NCBI GenBank assembly: GCA_014803485.1
Contig: JAAVBQ010000008.1
Coordinates: 1-57,777, forward strand
Direction of reading: 5' to 3'
Length of the DNA stretch: 57,777 nt
Source of the DNA: a bacterium
Lineage (GTDB): Bacteria; Bacteroidota; Bacteroidia; Bacteroidales; P3
The notes below the pieces were generated by a model. That model was given only the letters and a program-made list of their open reading frames with translations, did no database searches and was not told the DNA's origin. The translations under genes were made by a program, and so were the position numbers. Each line of letters begins with the position of its first letter. Position 1 is the first letter of the stretch. Below, one piece after another: positions 8,638 to 17,702 of the stretch.

Positions 8638-10332
8638 TTAATATGCTCTAATATTTTTATTTTCCATATAGTTCACAAAAGCCCTGCAAACCGTGCGGTT
8701 GCCGCCCGAGGTGGGATAGCGCCCCGTAAAATACCAGTCGCCCGTGTTCCCGGGGCAGGCTTCGTGCAGGTTCTCCACCGTCTGATAAATCACCTCCACT
8801 TCGGTCTTCACGCTATCGCCCCGCAACAGACGTGCCACGCGCGAAGAAATCTCCCCTTCCGAAAAAGGTTCGTAAACCGCACAAACGCAGTTGCGCATTT
8901 CGGCCACGGGTTTTTCCAACTCCTTGCGGCAGGCTTCGTAGATCTGCGTCAACACAGCCTCCCGCCCGCTTTCCCTGAGCAGGGAAACGGCGGCCTCGAA
9001 AGCCACCAATTCGCCCAACTTCGCCATGTCGAAGCCGTAGCAATCGGGATAGCGGATTTGCGGGGCGGTGGAAACCACCACGATTTTTTTCGGGTTCAGA
9101 CGGTCTAAAAGACGTAGTATATTTTCGTGGAGCGTAGTGCCGCGCACAATCGAATCGTCTACCAGCACAAGCGTGTCGTGTCCCTCGCGCACTTGCCCGT
9201 ACACCACATCGTACATACGGTTCACCAATCCGTTCCTTTGGTTTTCGTCGGTGATGAAAGCGCGTCTTTCGGCGTCTTTCCAGATAAGCTGCTCCATGCG
9301 CGGACGGGAGGAAAGCGCATCGCAAAGCCCCAGAAAAGCCACTTGCGCGGTATTGGGAACGGGCGTAAAAACCGTGTTTCCGAAATCGCCGCCCACGGCC
9401 TTTTCCACACTGGAAGCCAAAAGTTCTCCCAACCGCTTGCGTTCGCGGTAGATTTGCGCATCGGTGGCGCGCGAAAAATAGATATGTTCGAAAGAACAGG
9501 CCCGCACCTCGTTGGCGGCGGGCAGACAAGGGGTTTCCTCCGCTTCTCCGTTGGGGTGCACGCAGAGGATATGCCCGGGTTTCAGTTCGCGCACCTTTTC
9601 GAAGGGCACATCGAAAACCGTTTGTATCACAGGTCTTTCGGAAGCAGCCACCACAATTTCGTCATCTATGTAATAGTAGGCGGGGCGTATGCCGCAGGCG
9701 TCGCGCAAGACAAAGCCTTCGCCCGCACCGGTGAGTCCGCCGAACACAAAACCGCCGTCCCATTTTTCGGCCGCCCCGGCAATGGCCTCCCGCAGCGACC
9801 GGTCTTTCTTTGCGAGCGCACGGGCGGTGAGTTCCAATACGATACGGGTATCTCCCCGATTGTCGTCATCCTGGATTTGCACACCCGAGCTCCGCAGTTC
9901 CTCCACTAAAAAATCGATATTGGTAAGATTGAAATTGCCCGCCATCAGCAGGCTTTGTTCCGCACAAGCACCTTCATGCACCAAGGGATGCAGGTTTTCG
10001 GGATTGTTTCTGCCGAATGTGCCGTAACGAAGATGCCCCAAGAATAATTCTCCCTCCAACTGCGGGCCGTTTGCCCCGCAAGCCTGCGCAAAAATATCGT
10101 CCACCGCCGTAGCCGAAGGAAATTTCAGGACCTCCGTCCGCGCGGTGCCTTCTCCGAAGCCTCTATAGGCCAAACCCGCTCCGTCCTGCCCTCTGTTGCG
10201 CATTTTCGTCATCAACGCATACATACGCACAAGGCCGAAGAACCTCTCCCCGTACTTTTCCGTATAGTAGGCCGAAGGTTTCCGCAACCTCAGGAAGGCA
10301 AGTCCGCATTCGTGTTTTATCACTTCGCTCAT
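8638..10332 (-). CDS. PurF-like amidophosphoribosyltransferase paralogue
   Basis: A 564-residue protein with a class II glutamine amidotransferase domain followed by a phosphoribosyltransferase domain. The expected nucleophile is Cys9 in HECGLAF, exposed if the eight-residue leader is removed, as in PurF propeptides. The PRPP-binding motif VLVDDSIVRGTTL is intact. It is longer than canonical PurF (about 470-505 residues). Near the C-terminus the sequence is DWYFTGRYP, where Fe-S-containing PurF proteins have a CxxCFTGKYP-like stretch, so the iron-sulfur cluster is probably absent. Bacteroidota often carry such a second PurF-like enzyme beside the true PurF. It may make phosphoribosylamine for purine synthesis or use ammonia differently; this is unresolved. 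Confidence 0.82.
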   Translation of the reverse strand: MSEVIKHECGLAFLRLRKPSAYYTEKYGERFFGLVRMYALMTKMRNRGQDGAGLAYRGFGEGTARTEVLKFPSATAVDDIFAQACGANGPQLEGELFLGHLRYGTFGRNNPENLHPLVHEGACAEQSLLMAGNFNLTNIDFLVEELRSSGVQIQDDDNRGDTRIVLELTARALAKKDRSLREAIAGAAEKWDGGFVFGGLTGAGEGFVLRDACGIRPAYYYIDDEIVVAASERPVIQTVFDVPFEKVRELKPGHILCVHPNGEAEETPCLPAANEVRACSFEHIYFSRATDAQIYRERKRLGELLASSVEKAVGGDFGNTVFTPVPNTAQVAFLGLCDALSSRPRMEQLIWKDAERRAFITDENQRNGLVNRMYDVVYGQVREGHDTLVLVDDSIVRGTTLHENILRLLDRLNPKKIVVVSTAPQIRYPDCYGFDMAKLGELVAFEAAVSLLRESGREAVLTQIYEACRKELEKPVAEMRNCVCAVYEPFSEGEISSRVARLLRGDSVKTEVEVIYQTVENLHEACPGNTGDWYFTGRYPTSGGNRTVCRAFVNYMENKNIRAY

Positions 10333-10335
10333 AAC

Positions 10336-11064
10336 CTACAAACCCGCCGCCAGCACATCGGCGATATGGATACAACCTATATTGAGTTTCTGTTTCTTGA
10401 TATACGCCTCCATATTGCCCAAACAGGTGGAGTCGGTCGAAACGATATACTCCGCCTGCGTAGCCAGCGCATTGTTGAGTTTCTGCCGTGTCATGGCCAC
10501 CGATATCGGTTCGAAACCCAGGCTGAACATACCGCCGAAGCCGCAGCATTGGTCGGTCTTGTCCATTTCTATCAACTCGAGCCCCTCCACATTCTTGAGC
10601 AACAGGCGCGGTTCTTCCGAAAGGCCGTATTCGCGCAGGGCGGCGCACGAATCGTGATAGGTTACCTTGTGTTCGAATTTCGCCCCAACCTTCACCACAC
10701 GCAATTCGTTGACGATATAGTCGGTGAATTCATAGATACGGTTCCGGAGATTGCGGTATTCCAGATGCAGGCCCGTGTTGTGAAACAAGTTCTGACAATG
10801 ATTCCTGAGGTATCCCACGCACGAGGCCGACGGGCAGACTATCGGAAGCGATGAGGAAAACGCCTCGATGAACTTCTCGCCTATTTCCTTCGCCTCGTCC
10901 CAATAGCCGTTCTTGAAGGCGGTTTGCCCGCAACAGATAGGCTCGGAGCGATAACTCACCTCCACCCCCAGATGTTCCAACACCTTGATGGCGTTGAAAG
11001 CCGTTTGCGGATAGAGCTGGTCGATACAGCAGGGAACAAAGAACTCAACCTTCCTTTTTTCCAT
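10336..11064 (-). CDS. LutA/GlpC-type (Fe-S)-binding protein with two CCG domains
   Basis: A 242-residue protein with the paired cysteine-rich CCG motifs of the LutA/heterodisulfide reductase/GlpC C-terminal family: VPCCIDQLYP and ICCGQ in the first half, and YHDSCAALREYG and QCCGFGG in the second. In lactate utilisation LutA works with LutB and LutC to oxidise L-lactate, and the CCG domains coordinate an Fe-S cluster. Neither lutB nor lutC is next to it; its stop is 3 bp from the PurF-like start and lysS lies upstream. The family is sure. The substrate is not. Confidence 0.85.
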   Translation of the reverse strand: MEKRKVEFFVPCCIDQLYPQTAFNAIKVLEHLGVEVSYRSEPICCGQTAFKNGYWDEAKEIGEKFIEAFSSSLPIVCPSASCVGYLRNHCQNLFHNTGLHLEYRNLRNRIYEFTDYIVNELRVVKVGAKFEHKVTYHDSCAALREYGLSEEPRLLLKNVEGLELIEMDKTDQCCGFGGMFSLGFEPISVAMTRQKLNNALATQAEYIVSTDSTCLGNMEAYIKKQKLNIGCIHIADVLAAGL

Positions 11065-11079
11065 AGCGCAAGCGGAAAC

Positions 11080-12630
11080 TTAGGCGTTGACGGGATTTTC
11101 CGGATTTCCGGCAGCGGAATCCTCGGCTTTTCTTTCCGGCTTCATCTGCGGGAAGAACAAAACGTCCTGGATGGATTTCGAATCGGTCATAATCATACTC
11201 AGGCGGTCGATACCGATACCCAGACCTGCGGTGGGGGGCATACCGAATTCCAAGGCGCGGAGGAAATCTTCGTCGAGCACCATGCTTTCCTCGTCGCCGC
11301 GTTTACCCAGTTCGAGCTGCGCCTCAAAACGTTCGCGCTGGTCGATGGGGTCGTTGAGTTCGGAATAGGCGTTGCAGAGTTCCTTGCCGTTGCACATGGC
11401 CTCGAAACGCTCGGTGAGACCGGGTTTGCTGCGGTGTTTCTTGGTGAGGGGCGACATTTCCACGGGGTAGTCGTAGATAAAGGTGGGCTGAATGAGTTTC
11501 GACTCGCAGGTTTCGCCGAAAATCTCGTCCACCAGTTTGCCTTTGCCCATAGAGTCGTCTACGGCCACGCCCAACGACTTGGCCGTCTTGCGCAAAGCAT
11601 CCTCGTCCATTTGCGACACGTCGATGCCCGTGAAATGTTCGATGGCCTCGAACATCGTATAGCGTTTCCAAGGACGTTTGAAATCAATCACATTCTCCCC
11701 TACTTTCACCTGTGTGCTGCCGTGCAGGGCCAAGGCCACCTTCTCCACCATTTCTTCCACCAAGTTCATCATCCATTCGTAGTCCTTATAGGCCACATAG
11801 AGTTCCATTTGGGTGAATTCGGGATTATGGAAGCGGTCCATGCCTTCGTTGCGGAAATCTTTGGAGAACTCGAACACGCCTTTGTAGCCGCCCACGATAA
11901 GGCGTTTGAGATAGAGCTCGTCGGCGATACGCAGGTAGAGCGTGGTATCCAAGGTGTTGTGATGGGTCTTGAAAGGACGGGCGGCGGCACCTCCGTAGAG
12001 GGGTTGCAGAATGGGGGTCTCCACCTCCAGATAGCCCTTTTCGGCCAAGAAATTACGCATGGTGTTGACCAAAAGGGTGCGTTTCACAAAGGTTTCGCGC
12101 ACCTGCGGATTCACAATCAAATCCACATAGCGCTGCCTGTATCGCTGTTCGGGGTCGGTGAAGGCATCGTAGGTCTTGCCGTCTTTTTCCTTTACCACGG
12201 GGAGAGGGCGGAGCGATTTGCTAAGCATGGTGAAGCTCTTGACGTGAATGCTCACCTCGCCCATCTTGGTAACGAATACAAAACCCTTCACCCCCACAAT
12301 ATCACCTATGTCGCTGAGTTTCTTGAAAACGGTGTTATAGAGGGTCTTGTCTTCGCCGGGACAGATTTCGTCTCGGTTGACATAGAGTTGGATGCGTCCC
12401 GTATCGTCCTGCAGGCCGGCGAAGGAGGCGGCGCCCATCACTCGGCGGCTCATGAGGCGTCCGGCGATGCTCACCTCTTGGAAAAGGGTGTTGTCTTTCG
12501 GAAATTTCTCCAAAATCTCGGCGGCCGTGGCGTTTACTTCGAATGTGGGAGCGGGATAGGGATCGATGCCCATCTGCTCGAGGGTTTCCTTGGCCTGACG
12601 GCGAAAAATCTCCTGATCGGTCAATTCCAT
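11080..12630 (-). CDS. lysS: Lysyl-tRNA synthetase (class II)
   Basis: A 516-residue class II aminoacyl-tRNA synthetase that charges tRNA-Lys. An N-terminal OB-fold anticodon-binding domain (about 55-150, including [19 protein letters not shown]) precedes the catalytic domain. Motif 2 is in [16 protein letters not shown] and motif 3 in [11 protein letters not shown]. The length is close to the bacterial norm. It is divergent from hpt, with 166 bp between them, and probably leads the minus-strand group that continues into the Fe-S protein, the PurF-like gene and rfbB, since the gaps are 1-15 bp. Confidence 0.97.
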   Translation of the reverse strand: MELTDQEIFRRQAKETLEQMGIDPYPAPTFEVNATAAEILEKFPKDNTLFQEVSIAGRLMSRRVMGAASFAGLQDDTGRIQLYVNRDEICPGEDKTLYNTVFKKLSDIGDIVGVKGFVFVTKMGEVSIHVKSFTMLSKSLRPLPVVKEKDGKTYDAFTDPEQRYRQRYVDLIVNPQVRETFVKRTLLVNTMRNFLAEKGYLEVETPILQPLYGGAAARPFKTHHNTLDTTLYLRIADELYLKRLIVGGYKGVFEFSKDFRNEGMDRFHNPEFTQMELYVAYKDYEWMMNLVEEMVEKVALALHGSTQVKVGENVIDFKRPWKRYTMFEAIEHFTGIDVSQMDEDALRKTAKSLGVAVDDSMGKGKLVDEIFGETCESKLIQPTFIYDYPVEMSPLTKKHRSKPGLTERFEAMCNGKELCNAYSELNDPIDQRERFEAQLELGKRGDEESMVLDEDFLRALEFGMPPTAGLGIGIDRLSMIMTDSKSIQDVLFFPQMKPERKAEDSAAGNPENPVNA

Positions 12631-12735
12631 ATTGTTTACTATTTATTATTTACTATTTGCACTATCGGGCAAACTGCGAAGGTAATAAAATTAAGCGGTC
12701 TATCGAAATGGGTAGGACTTCTCTAAAAAAAGTAG

Positions 12736-12743
12736 TAAGTTTG
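12736..12743 (+). promoter_or_regulatory. -7 promoter element for the hpt-adk-mrp run
   Basis: TAAGTTTG matches the Bacteroidota -7 consensus TAnnTTTG and lies 53 bp before the hpt start. A clear -33 TTTG is not visible. Confidence 0.5.
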
Positions 12744-12796
12744 TCGGTTTTAGGGGAATTTCGTTTTCACGAAACTTCCTGCAAAAACGCAGAAAG

Positions 12797-13339
12797 ATGA
12801 ATATGCAACCCGTCACGCTTAAAGACAAGCAATTCAAGCCGTATATTCCGGCCGACGAACTGCAGCGAATCGTGGCCCGCCTGGGCGAACAAATCAGTTC
12901 GGACTACGCAGGCAAAAGTCCCGTCTTCCTCATTGTGTTGAACGGGGCTTTTATGTTTGGCGCCGATTTGATGAAACACATCGACCTCACCTGCCGTGTG
13001 TCGCTCATCAAAGTGAGCAGTTACCAAGGCATGCAGAGCACCAACACCGTTTCCGAGCTCATCGGGCTCAACGAAAGCATCGAGAACGAAGACGTGGTGA
13101 TTGTGGAAGACATCGTCGATACGGGTGTCACAATGGACCATTTGTTGAGCACGTTCAAGGACAAGAAGCCTAAAAGCCTCGCCATCTGCAGCTTGCTTTT
13201 CAAGCCCGACAAATTCACCAAGAACTTCAAGATCGATTATATCGGCAAGTCCATCCCCAACGAATTCGTGGTGGGATACGGCTTCGACTACGAGGGTTAC
13301 GGACGCAACCTTCCATGCCTATACAGCGTTAAGGAATAA
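12797..13339 (+). CDS. hpt: Hypoxanthine phosphoribosyltransferase
   Basis: A 180-residue purine-salvage enzyme making IMP or GMP from hypoxanthine or guanine and PRPP. The PRPP-binding loop is VVIVEDIVDTGVTMDHL (about residues 97-113). The length fits the Hpt family. The start is one of two close ATGs (MNMQPV); I chose the first. It opens a plus-strand run with adk 12 bp downstream, a common Bacteroidota arrangement that groups purine nucleotide salvage with phosphorylation. Confidence 0.95.
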   Translation: MNMQPVTLKDKQFKPYIPADELQRIVARLGEQISSDYAGKSPVFLIVLNGAFMFGADLMKHIDLTCRVSLIKVSSYQGMQSTNTVSELIGLNESIENEDVVIVEDIVDTGVTMDHLLSTFKDKKPKSLAICSLLFKPDKFTKNFKIDYIGKSIPNEFVVGYGFDYEGYGRNLPCLYSVKE

Positions 13340-13351
13340 ATCTTTAGAGTT

Positions 13352-13933
13352 ATGCTGAACATTGCGCTTTTCGGCCCTCCGGGGGCGGGCAAGGGCACGC
13401 AGTCCGAGAAACTGATTGCCAGATATGGTTTGTTCCATATCTCCACGGGCGATATGTTGCGCAAGGAAATTGCCTCGGGCTCGGATTTAGGCAAGAAAAT
13501 AGACGAGGTCATCTCGGCCGGACACTTGGTTTCCGACGAGTTGATTATGAGTATTATCCGAAAAACTCTCGCCGAAAATCCTCACGAGAAGGGCATTCTT
13601 CTCGATGGCTTTCCCCGCACACTTTCCCAAGCCGCCCTGCTCGAGGAGCTGTTCGACGAACTGCACCTGCCTTTTTTCGGCATATTGAGCCTGGACGTGC
13701 CACGCGAAGAACTCCTCGCCCGCATCGTGAACAGGGGAAAGACCTCGCACCGCAACGACGACAACGAGGCGGTGTTCGAGGAAAGGCTCAGGGAATACGA
13801 ACAGAAGACCCTTCCCGTGGCGCGCTATTTCGAGAAGAAAGGCAAGTATCACGTGGTGAGCGGCACCGGTACCTTGGACGAAATTTTTGAACGTTTGGTC
13901 CGTCAAATTGAACGTCAAATTGAACAGAAATGA
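13352..13933 (+). CDS. adk: Adenylate kinase (short form)
   Basis: A 193-residue kinase interconverting ATP + AMP with 2 ADP. The P-loop is GPPGAGKGTQ (8-17), the AMP-binding region includes STGDMLRKEI, and the LID arginines are in the NRGKTSHRNDD region. The zinc-binding Cys-rich LID of long bacterial adenylate kinases is absent, as expected for the short form. The stop overlaps the start of the mrp-like gene by 4 bp (ATGA), which suggests translational coupling. Confidence 0.96.
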   Translation: MLNIALFGPPGAGKGTQSEKLIARYGLFHISTGDMLRKEIASGSDLGKKIDEVISAGHLVSDELIMSIIRKTLAENPHEKGILLDGFPRTLSQAALLEELFDELHLPFFGILSLDVPREELLARIVNRGKTSHRNDDNEAVFEERLREYEQKTLPVARYFEKKGKYHVVSGTGTLDEIFERLVRQIERQIEQK

Positions 13934-14982
13934 ATGTAAATCCCTCCATAGAAGACGTAAAGGCCGCCCTCGGCCATGTGCAGGACCCTGAATTGGGCAA
14001 CGATCTGGTGAGTCTGAACATGATCCGCAACATCGTGATCAAGGGCAAGACCATCGCTTTCGATTTGGTGCTCACCACGCCGGCCTGTCCGCTCAAGAAA
14101 GTGATGAGCGACAATTGTCGGGAAGCTATCGCCCGCTATATTTCCCCCGACTTTGAGGTGGAAATCAACCTCACCTCCGAAAAAGCCGCTCCGGCGCAAA
14201 CCGATTTGAGCCAGTTGAAAAAGGTGCGGCATATCGTTGCCGTGGCTTCGGGAAAAGGCGGCGTGGGCAAGTCGACCGTAGCGGCCAACCTGGCGCTGGC
14301 ATTGGCCGCGCAGGGCAAGAAAGTGGCGTTGGTGGATGCCGATATCTACGGTCCGTCCATTCCCACCATGTTCGGCATCGAGAACGAACAACCCCAAGGG
14401 GTGGAGATGAACGGACAGACTCTTTTGCTGCCCTTTGAGAAATACGGCATCAAGCTTATGTCGATTGGCTTTTTCGTAGACCCCGACAAAGGTCTTCTGT
14501 GGCGCGGCCCGATGGCTGCCAACGCCTTGCGGCAGCTTTTTACCGAAACCTATTGGGACGAAATAGATTATATGGTGGTGGATTTGCCGCCTGGAACGGG
14601 CGACATTCATATCTCGCTGGTGCAGATGTTGCCTTTGAGCGGCGTGGTGATGGTTTCCACCCCGCAGGAAGTGGCCGTGGCCGATGTACGTCGCGCAGTG
14701 CAGATGTTCCGCGAGGTGAAGGTGCCTATCTTGGGCATTGTGGAAAACATGGCCTATTTCGTGCCCGAGGATATGCCCGAAAAGAAATACTATATCTTCG
14801 GCAAGGATAGGTTCGAAGCCTATTTGAAAGAAACGGGCTTCAACCTGCTCGCGCAGATTCCCATGACCGAAGCCACGGCATCGGCGGGTGACGCGGGTAT
14901 GCCGGTGGTGTTGCAGAACGACAACCTCATCGGTGCGGCGTTTATGGAACTCGGCCAAACGGTGGCCGGTCTGCGCGCCTAA
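13930..14982 (+). CDS. Mrp/ApbC-type P-loop Fe-S carrier ATPase
   Basis: A 350-residue protein. An N-terminal MIP18/DUF59 domain (about 1-85, with VQDPELGNDLV) precedes a deviant Walker ATPase with SGKGGVGKSTVAANLA and DADIYGPSIPTMFG. Such proteins carry and transfer iron-sulfur clusters to apo-enzymes. The CxxC pair present near the C-terminus of many Mrp proteins is missing: the region reads VENMAYFVPEDMPEKKYYIFG, with no Cys. A NifU-like scaffold follows 25 bp downstream, supporting a shared role in Fe-S assembly. Confidence 0.92.
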   Translation: MNVNPSIEDVKAALGHVQDPELGNDLVSLNMIRNIVIKGKTIAFDLVLTTPACPLKKVMSDNCREAIARYISPDFEVEINLTSEKAAPAQTDLSQLKKVRHIVAVASGKGGVGKSTVAANLALALAAQGKKVALVDADIYGPSIPTMFGIENEQPQGVEMNGQTLLLPFEKYGIKLMSIGFFVDPDKGLLWRGPMAANALRQLFTETYWDEIDYMVVDLPPGTGDIHISLVQMLPLSGVVMVSTPQEVAVADVRRAVQMFREVKVPILGIVENMAYFVPEDMPEKKYYIFGKDRFEAYLKETGFNLLAQIPMTEATASAGDAGMPVVLQNDNLIGAAFMELGQTVAGLRA

Positions 14983-15007
14983 CGATACGATTAAAAAACA
15001 AACAACC

Positions 15008-15253
15008 ATGAATAAGCAAGAAGTAGCCGAAAAGGTAAAGAAGATTATTGAAGAAAGACTCCGTCCCGCCCTGCAGATGGACGGCGGTGACATCACTTTC
15101 GAGGAACTCACCGACGATATGGTGGTGAATGTGCGTCTGCACGGCGCCTGCGGCACCTGTCCCCGCGCCCAGATGACCTTGAAACAGGGCGTGGAAGTGG
15201 CTATCCGCTCCGAAATTCCCGAAGTGGTGGAAGTGAACGCCGTAGGTTTCTAA
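15008..15253 (+). CDS. NifU-like C-terminal domain Fe-S scaffold
   Basis: An 81-residue protein consisting only of the NifU C-terminal (Nfu) domain. The cluster-binding CxxC is in HGACGTCPRAQMTLKQGVE, and the preceding RPALQMDGGDI motif is typical. Nfu proteins hold a 4Fe-4S cluster at a dimer interface and pass it to client proteins. The ATG at 15008 is chosen because the family begins here; longer in-frame extensions run into the mrp-like gene. The nitroreductase starts 4 bp after its stop. Confidence 0.95.
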   Translation: MNKQEVAEKVKKIIEERLRPALQMDGGDITFEELTDDMVVNVRLHGACGTCPRAQMTLKQGVEVAIRSEIPEVVEVNAVGF

Positions 15254-15257
15254 AACA

Positions 15258-16025
15258 ATGGTCACCGAAAACCCCACGCTCCACACGCTCTTGAGCCATA
15301 GGAGCATCCGAAAATATCAGGACAGGGACATTCCGCAGGATGTTCTCGACAAGATTCTGGAAGCCGGCATCCGCGCCTCCAACACGGGCAATATGCAAGT
15401 GTACAGCGTGGTGGTGACGCGAAGCGCGGAGATGAAGGAGAAGCTTTCGCCCCTGCACTTCAACCAGCCCATGATCAAGCAGGCGCCGGTGGTGTTGACC
15501 ATAGCCGCCGACGTGCAGCGTTTTCATCATTGGTGTGCCATTCACAAGGCGGAAAAATCCTACGACAATTTCCTGTGGTTCGTGTGCGGTTGTATCGATT
15601 CCACCCTCTTCGCACAGAATATCGCCGTAGCGGCCGAGTCCTACGGTCTGGGATTGTGCTTTTTGGGAACCACCCTCTACAATGCCGAGGAAATCGCGCA
15701 GGTGCTGGAGATGCCCGAAGGGGTGATACCTATCAACACCATTACATTAGGATATCCCGCCGAGAACCCTCCCCTCACCGACCGTCTGCCCCTCAAGGCC
15801 GTAGTACACGACGAGAAATATCGTGCCGAAACCGATTGGGACATTCGCGACCTCTACTATCAGATGGATCATAGTGATTTTACGAAAAAACTTTTAGAAG
15901 AAAACGCTTTGCCCAACCTCGCGCAGATTTTCACCACCAAACGCTATACCAAGAAAGACAATATGGCGATTTCCGAAAAGCTGCTCGCTTTCCTCAAGCG
16001 CGGCGGTTTCATGCAAACGTTTTGA
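15258..16025 (+). CDS. Nitroreductase-family FMN oxidoreductase
   Basis: A 255-residue FMN-binding protein of the NADPH-dependent NfsA/FRP-like branch. FMN-contact motifs are SHRSIRKYQDRDIP at the N-terminus, ASNTGNMQ near residue 38, and GLGLCFLGTTLYN with LPEGVIPINTITLGYP-like sequence (EMPEGVIPINTITLGYP) further on. It probably reduces quinones, nitro compounds or flavins with NAD(P)H in the cytoplasm; the natural substrate is unknown. It is in the middle of the tightly packed plus-strand run; the glycosyltransferase begins 4-13 bp after its stop. Confidence 0.9.
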   Translation: MVTENPTLHTLLSHRSIRKYQDRDIPQDVLDKILEAGIRASNTGNMQVYSVVVTRSAEMKEKLSPLHFNQPMIKQAPVVLTIAADVQRFHHWCAIHKAEKSYDNFLWFVCGCIDSTLFAQNIAVAAESYGLGLCFLGTTLYNAEEIAQVLEMPEGVIPINTITLGYPAENPPLTDRLPLKAVVHDEKYRAETDWDIRDLYYQMDHSDFTKKLLEENALPNLAQIFTTKRYTKKDNMAISEKLLAFLKRGGFMQTF

Positions 16026-16029
16026 TGAT

Positions 16030-17190
16030 GTGCCGAATATGGAACTAAACTATTCCCTTCAACCTTTGGAATGGGCCTTGCTGGCCTGTATGGCGGTGAC
16101 GGCGTTCATGCTCATCCGTTTCTACCTTATGGTCTATTCCAAGGTCTACCGCTACAAACCGCCGCAACCCACGCAGGAGAAACACCCCGTTTCGGTGGTG
16201 CTTTCGAGCAAAAACGAATACGAAGCCCTCAAGAAGAATCTTCTTTTCTGGCTCGAACAGAAATATCCCGACTTCGAAGTGGTGGTGGTGTATGAGGAAA
16301 CCGACGAAGACGTGTCGCAGCTGCTCAAGGAGTTCGAACGCCGCTACGACAAACTCGTTATCATCAACACCAACCAGAGCATCAACTTTTTCGACGAACA
16401 GAAGTTCTCGCTCTCCATAGGCACCAAGTCGGCGCACAACGAATATGTCATCATGACCCATCCCGAATTCCGTCCCGATTCGGAATATTGCATCGACCAT
16501 ATTCAGGCCGCTTTCACGCCCGAAACCCAGGTTGTGGTGGGACAGGCCATCTTTACCGAACGCAAGAAACGTTTTTGTTCGTATTCCTTGTTCCGTATGT
16601 TGGAACAGAGCCTGCAATATCTCGGATTCGCCATAGACGGAAAGGCCTTTACGGGACGTCAATGCCTTCTGGCCTACCGCAAGGATTTCTTTCTCGAACA
16701 CCGGGGATTCTCGGACAGTTACGCCTTGAATTGCGGCGGCTTCGACCGCTTCGCCAACCGCATCACGTCCCCGCGTATGGTAAATGTGCAGACCTCGCCC
16801 GAATCGCGGGTCAAATACACCCGCACCCTCACCTTGCGCGAGGTATTGCGTCAGGAGCGCTGGTACCGCAACACTCTCGCCGCCTCGCACACCACGCCCC
16901 GCCGGGAAACACGCGCCTACCGCTTCTTCAACAATCTCTACATTCTGTTCTTTGTGCTCGGTATTGTGTATTTTGTGAAGATGTGTCTGCCCGTGCAGCC
17001 CGAAGCCGTGCCCCTGTGGGCGCTTGTCTTTGTGTTTCTGGGATTGTGCAAGTTCATCACCCAGGCGGCGGTGATGCAGAAGGCGGCCAAGTCGTCGGGC
17101 TACGGAACCCTTTGGTTCATGCTTCCCTTGTATGCGATTTTATCGCTATTTTTGCAAGTTGCCCTTTGGGGAAGAAAACGCAGGCGTTGA
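16030..17190 (+). CDS. Membrane-anchored family 2 glycosyltransferase
   Basis: A 386-residue protein with a TM helix near the N-terminus (about 13-34) and two C-terminal TM helices (about 300-320 and 325-380). The cytoplasmic middle is a GT-A domain: HPVSVVLSSKNEYEALKKNL is the typical start of family 2, with TKSAHNEYVIMTHPE replacing the usual DADD-type metal site and an ERWYRNTLAAS segment near the QxxRW position. Translation may start at GTG 16030 or at ATG 16039 (MELNYS); the latter fits better. The product is probably a surface polysaccharide or glycolipid. Its stop overlaps the sigma-factor start (TGATG). Confidence 0.85.
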   Translation: MPNMELNYSLQPLEWALLACMAVTAFMLIRFYLMVYSKVYRYKPPQPTQEKHPVSVVLSSKNEYEALKKNLLFWLEQKYPDFEVVVVYEETDEDVSQLLKEFERRYDKLVIINTNQSINFFDEQKFSLSIGTKSAHNEYVIMTHPEFRPDSEYCIDHIQAAFTPETQVVVGQAIFTERKKRFCSYSLFRMLEQSLQYLGFAIDGKAFTGRQCLLAYRKDFFLEHRGFSDSYALNCGGFDRFANRITSPRMVNVQTSPESRVKYTRTLTLREVLRQERWYRNTLAASHTTPRRETRAYRFFNNLYILFFVLGIVYFVKMCLPVQPEAVPLWALVFVFLGLCKFITQAAVMQKAAKSSGYGTLWFMLPLYAILSLFLQVALWGRKRRR

Positions 17191-17702
17191 TGAAGAGCCG
17201 GGACGAGAACAAGTTTACCGAATGGGTGCGCCGCTATCACGATTCCCTCTTTCAATTCGTTTTGAAAAGAGTAAACGACGAGACCGAGGCCGAAGACTTG
17301 TTGCAGGAAATTTATACCAAGGCTTTCAATCATTTCGATTCGTTCAACCCGCGCTATGCTTTCAGCACATGGATTTTTACCATTGCCGAAAACACCTGCA
17401 TCGACCATTTCCGCCGCAAGAAGCAACAGAAGAAAAAGCAGGAAGGATGGGCGAAAACCCGCCCCGCCGAAGAAAAGGAAGAGCCCCACAAACGGCTTTT
17501 GCTGCCCGATGCGGGGGAATTGGCCGCCTCCCTGCCCGAAAAATATAAGACGGTGTTCGTTCTACGTTACAGCGAGGGCATGAAATATAAAGACATAGCC
17601 CAAAAGACAGGCATTCCGATGGGTACGGTGAAGACCTATCTTTTTAGAGCGAAGACCGCGTTAAGCACCACTCACAAAAAACGGAAAAGAGAAGATGCGT
17701 AA
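17190..17702 (+). CDS. ECF-type RNA polymerase sigma factor
   Basis: A 170-residue sigma-70 family protein with region 2 (FQFVLKRVNDETEAEDLLQEIYTKA, AFSTWIFTIAENTCIDHFRR) and region 4 (LPEKYKTVFVLRYSEGMKYKDIA, GTVKTYLFRAKTAL). Region 3 is absent, as expected for ECF factors, which direct transcription of small regulons, often in envelope stress. The ATG at 17190 overlaps the glycosyltransferase stop. The linker between regions is Lys-rich. No anti-sigma gene follows; the next gene, overlapping by 8 bp, is a membrane permease. Confidence 0.93.
   Translation: MKSRDENKFTEWVRRYHDSLFQFVLKRVNDETEAEDLLQEIYTKAFNHFDSFNPRYAFSTWIFTIAENTCIDHFRRKKQQKKKQEGWAKTRPAEEKEEPHKRLLLPDAGELAASLPEKYKTVFVLRYSEGMKYKDIAQKTGIPMGTVKTYLFRAKTALSTTHKKRKREDA

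Noticed and set aside
10924..12726. A 600-codon open frame on the plus strand opposite lysS.
   Set aside because: It runs antisense to a complete lysyl-tRNA synthetase; its His/Gly/Phe-rich composition is typical of a shadow frame.
16488..17189. N-terminal extension of the sigma-factor frame back to 16488.
   Set aside because: It overlaps the glycosyltransferase in another frame. The ECF family starts at the ATG at 17190.
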